Of a DNA stretch of 13,726 nucleotides, positions 11,551-13,726 are shown one piece after another; within the stretch, counting starts at the first letter, position 1; every line of letters starts with the position of its first letter. The position numbers were made by a program, and so were the translations under genes. A model generated the notes under the pieces. The model did no database searches. It saw only the letters and a list, made by a program, of their open reading frames with translations, and was not told the DNA's origin. Source of the stretch: a bacterium (GTDB lineage: Bacteria > Patescibacteriota > JABMPQ01 > JAQVVF01); the NCBI GenBank assembly GCA_030611905.1, contig JAUWOX010000015.1, forward strand, positions 1 to 13,726. The letters are read 5' to 3'.

Positions 11551-12480
11551 ATGACAAAAAACAATTATCATATTCCAGTTCTTTCCAAAGAAATAATAGA
11601 ATATTTAAAACCAAAATCAAATCAAAATTTTATTGATGCAACATTAGGTGATGGGGGGCATAGCCTAACCATCCTTGAAAAAATTAAACCCGATGGACAG
11701 CTTCTGGCCATTGATCTTGACCAAGAAGCAATTAAGAATGCTTCGGAAAGATTAGGGAAATACAAAAACAGGATTACTTTTATTCAAGATAATTTTATTA
11801 ATTTAGAAACGATTGTTGCTAAGAAAAAGTTTTTTCCGATCAATGGCATTCTATTTGATCTAGGTTTATCTACTGCGCAGCTGCAGAGTTCCCGCGGATT
11901 TTCATTTCAGTCACCTGGAAAACTTGATATGCGTTTTAATGAAATAGCCAATGATCAGAAAACAGCTTATCAAATAATCAACCAAAGTCGCCAGGACGAT
12001 CTGGCTAAAATATTTAAAGATTACGGCGAAATAAGAAATTCTCGCATGCTGGCAAGAAAGATAATAGCGCAAAAGAAAGAAATAAAGAATGCACGAGATT
12101 TAACCAATCTAGTAAAGAATTTAACTCCAACAAGGAATGAAAACAGATATTTGGCCCAAGTCTTTCAATCCCTTAGAATTGCAGTTAATAACGAACTAAA
12201 AAATCTGTCCCAAACTTTAATTGATTCAGCTCAATTAGTACACAGACAAGGACGCATTGCTGTTATTTCTTACCATTCTCTAGAAGATCGAATTGTTAAA
12301 AACTTTTTCAGACAAGAATCAAAAGATTGCTTATGCCCACCTGAAATCCCTAAATGCCAATGCGAACATAAAGCAAGTTTAAAAATTATTACAAAAAAAC
12401 CAATTATTTCAACGCAAAAAGAAATTAAAAACAATTCGAAGTCTCGATCAGCAAAACTGCGCATCGCCGAAAAATTATAA
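11551..12480 (+). CDS. rsmH: 16S rRNA (cytosine1402-N4)-methyltransferase
   Basis: RsmH methylates N4 of C1402 in the ribosomal decoding centre using S-adenosylmethionine. IPVLSKEIIEYL at the N terminus, the SAM-binding motif DATLGDGGHS (29-38), LLAIDLDQEAI, GILFDLGLSTAQLQ, RGFSFQ and LDMRF are all family signatures; the C-terminal part has YHSLEDRIVKNFF and a cysteine cluster (C260, C262, C269, C271) common in this family. The 309 residues are normal. It is one of the few genes of known function here with an SD: AGGAG overlaps the end of mraZ, 7 bases before ATG, so the two are probably coupled. Confidence 0.97.
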   Translation: MTKNNYHIPVLSKEIIEYLKPKSNQNFIDATLGDGGHSLTILEKIKPDGQLLAIDLDQEAIKNASERLGKYKNRITFIQDNFINLETIVAKKKFFPINGILFDLGLSTAQLQSSRGFSFQSPGKLDMRFNEIANDQKTAYQIINQSRQDDLAKIFKDYGEIRNSRMLARKIIAQKKEIKNARDLTNLVKNLTPTRNENRYLAQVFQSLRIAVNNELKNLSQTLIDSAQLVHRQGRIAVISYHSLEDRIVKNFFRQESKDCLCPPEIPKCQCEHKASLKIITKKPIISTQKEIKNNSKSRSAKLRIAEKL

Positions 12481-12515
12481 AAGTCCAAAAAAAATAAAAA
12501 AATAAAAATAAAAAA

Positions 12516-12875
12516 ATGCCACGTTACGTCACAATCAATAAGTCGTCATCACGAAAAAGAAAAAAAACAATAAGAGGCAAGCTAAAAACTGGCCCTGTTG
12601 CCCTTGCTGTAGTCACAGTCGTTTTATTTTGCGTTCTGGGCTTGTTGTTTTTAGCACAAGTTTTTCAATCTCAGACTAAAAATTATCAAGGTATCTAATT
12701 ACAAAAAAAAGCGGACGGGTTAAAAACCGAAAATAAAGAACTAGAAATTAAAGCCGCTGAATTAAGGTCAATTCGCAACGTTAAAGAATCTGCCAAAGAA
12801 TTAAACCTTGTCGAAACTAAGAACATTGTATATATTAACCGAATGGGTAATTCTGTAGTTGTTGTTAATAAATAA
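12516..12875 (+). pseudogene. ftsL: FtsL-like division protein with an in-frame TAA at 12696-12698
   Basis: Position, size and shape identify a FtsL/DivIC-type protein, a one-pass member of the divisome located between rsmH and the penicillin-binding protein. A basic N terminus (SSRKRKKTIRGKLK) precedes a membrane segment (about residues 28-48), followed by FQSQTKNYQGI and then TAA. Without any frame change the coding pattern continues for 58 codons: LQKKADGLKTENKELEIKAA, then ELRSIRNVKESAKELNLVE and NIVYI, a coiled coil and the usual C-terminal 'A..lgl..' block, ending at TAA 12873-12875. The broken position is where relatives have a polar residue, often Glu (GAA to TAA needs one G-to-T change). 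Terminated at the first stop, the product would lose its whole coiled coil. Error, recent mutation and readthrough remain open. No SD is present. Confidence 0.75.
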
Positions 12876-12901
12876 GTTAATGACTATTGGCTAAAATAAA
12901 A

Positions 12902-13021
12902 AGCTCTACTAAATTGCAATATATTATGGCTCTCCAAGAAATAAATAATTTCTTTGTAAATATATGCTTTCAATATAAATGACAAAGAAGCCAATCAAAA
13001 ATTACAATATATAGTAGAGCT
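12902..13021. repeat. 120-bp inverted-repeat-bounded element between ftsL and the PBP gene
   Basis: AGCTCTACTA (12902-12911) and its exact complement TAGTAGAGCT (13012-13021) bound 120 bp. Inside, TTCTTTGT (12950-12957) pairs with ACAAAGAA (12982-12989), and ATTGCAATATAT/ATTACAATATAT occur near the two ends. There is no coding frame. It could be a MITE-like remnant or one folded RNA in the dcw transcript; no target-site duplication is evident. Confidence 0.5.
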
Positions 13022-13046
13022 ACTTATAATAATAACAGATCTATAA

Positions 13047-13072
13047 AAACTTAGAAAGTCTTTACTAAGTTT
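13047..13072 (+). other. Hairpin upstream of the PBP gene
   Basis: AAACTTAG (13047-13054) pairs with CTAAGTTT (13065-13072), with further A-T pairing in the loop, and is followed by GTTTTG. The tail is too weak for a confident terminator; it may partly separate PBP expression from the genes upstream. Confidence 0.45.
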
Positions 13073-13109
13073 GTTTTGAATATGCAGCTTGTGGATAATT
13101 ATTTAAACC

Positions 13110-13726
13110 ATGCGCAAACCAAAAAAAAGAAAAATTTTAAATAGACTAAATTTCCTATTTCTTATTGTGATTTTAGTAACTGCGGCCATTGTCGTAAAAT
13201 TATTTAATTTGCAAGTAATTAAATATGATTATTATGAAGCCCTGGCTTCTGGACAGCATAATTTGTTCGAAGAACTAATTCCAGAACGAGGTGAAATTTA
13301 TGTTGAAGATAAATTTTCTAAAAAACTCTATCCACTAGCAATAAACAAGAAGATGAACCTAATTTACGCCGTACCGCAACAAATTGAGGATAAGAATACC
13401 ACAGCTATCCTCTTAGAGCCATTTTTGGAAATATCCAAAGATGAAATACTTAAATATTTAGATGATAATGAAAGGCTATATGTCCCCATCAAACATAAAG
13501 TTGAAAATGATACAGCCGAACAAATCACCAATTTAAATTTAAAAGGCATTCATATTCAAACAGAAAATTGGCGTTATTATCCGGAAAAAAACCTAAGTTC
13601 GCATTTATTGGGCTTTGTCGGCTTTATTAGTGACAAAAAGCAAGGACAATATGGCATTGAAGGATATTATGAAGATGTGCTTTCTGGTGATCATGGATTT
13701 TTGCAGTCAGAAAAGAATACTCTTGG
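13110..13726 (+). CDS. Class B penicillin-binding protein (FtsI/PBP2 type), N-terminal part, runs off window
   Basis: These enzymes crosslink peptidoglycan; a copy in this place in the division cluster is normally FtsI (septal PBP3). The visible 205 residues have a basic start (MRKPKKRKILNR), one membrane segment (about 13-35, then LFNLQVIKYDYY), the junction motif IPERGEIYVED (57-67, R60-G61 of the conserved RGxI), and a dimerisation region including WRYYPEKNLSSHLLGFVG and GQYGIEGYYEDVLSG, both standard in class B PBPs. The transpeptidase domain with SxxK, SxN and KTG lies beyond the window, so FtsI and PBP2 cannot be separated on motifs. The start ATG has no SD. The 234 bases before it hold no gene, only the inverted-repeat element and hairpin. 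Confidence 0.9.
   Translation, partial: MRKPKKRKILNRLNFLFLIVILVTAAIVVKLFNLQVIKYDYYEALASGQHNLFEELIPERGEIYVEDKFSKKLYPLAINKKMNLIYAVPQQIEDKNTTAILLEPFLEISKDEILKYLDDNERLYVPIKHKVENDTAEQITNLNLKGIHIQTENWRYYPEKNLSSHLLGFVGFISDKKQGQYGIEGYYEDVLSGDHGFLQSEKNTL

Noticed and set aside
13364..13549. Minus-strand open frame inside the penicillin-binding protein gene
   Set aside because: The plus strand encodes a clear class B PBP N terminus through this region.

Overview
The window looks like a chromosomal segment from a small-genome bacterium of the Candidate Phyla Radiation (Patescibacteria) type. The basis is A+T-rich sequence, tightly packed housekeeping genes that mostly lack Shine-Dalgarno (SD) sites, a winged-helix/nucleotidyltransferase-like regulator typical of that group, and many short membrane proteins of no known family. 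This placement is inferred from gene content. Long conserved genes are free of internal UGA, so the ordinary code is in use.

Layout from left to right. Positions 1-3495 carry four co-directional plus-strand genes: the C-terminal end of a tRNA nucleotidyltransferase/HD-type protein, thioredoxin reductase (trxB), mannose-1-phosphate guanylyltransferase (manC) and the endolytic transglycosylase mltG. Positions 3542-5586 are a minus-strand island of five short membrane-protein genes. Four of them form two tandem copies of one transcription unit: promoter, near-identical leader, gene 'A' (two membrane segments, acidic tail, C-terminal PPV(I/V)GGK), gene 'B' (two membrane segments, short tail), terminator. 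The fifth gene is a one-pass coiled-coil protein. Two 29-bp near-palindromes separated by 29 bp lie between it and the first unit. Positions 5593-6865 hold the ribosomal stalk operon: promoter, probable L10 leader RNA with a terminator-like hairpin, rplJ and rplL. Positions 6879-9313 hold a minus-strand gene for a degenerate PP2C-like protein with a membrane segment and a probable extracellular propeller. It is divergent from a wHTH regulator gene (9409-10044), with a 20-bp palindrome between them. Positions 10119-10931 hold another minus-strand two-gene small-membrane-protein unit. From 11014 the division and cell wall (dcw) cluster begins: promoter, MraZ operator repeats, mraZ, rsmH, an ftsL-like gene, then the start of a class B penicillin-binding protein that runs off the right end.

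Two essential-type genes are broken by in-frame stops. rplJ has UGA exactly where a glycine is expected, inside the helix that binds L12, and homology resumes for 19 codons. The ftsL-like gene has UAA with homology resuming for 58 codons. Each can be explained by one G-to-T change, so sequence error or recent mutation is the simplest reading; readthrough is the interesting alternative.

Functionally the known genes cover cell-wall synthesis and division (manC, mltG, mraZ, rsmH, ftsL, PBP), redox (trxB) and translation (rplJ, rplL, CCA-type enzyme). The best candidate for an undescribed system is the duplicated A-B membrane-protein unit. It uses strong AGGAGG sites, unlike almost all other genes here, and its promoter/leader is far better conserved between copies than its proteins.
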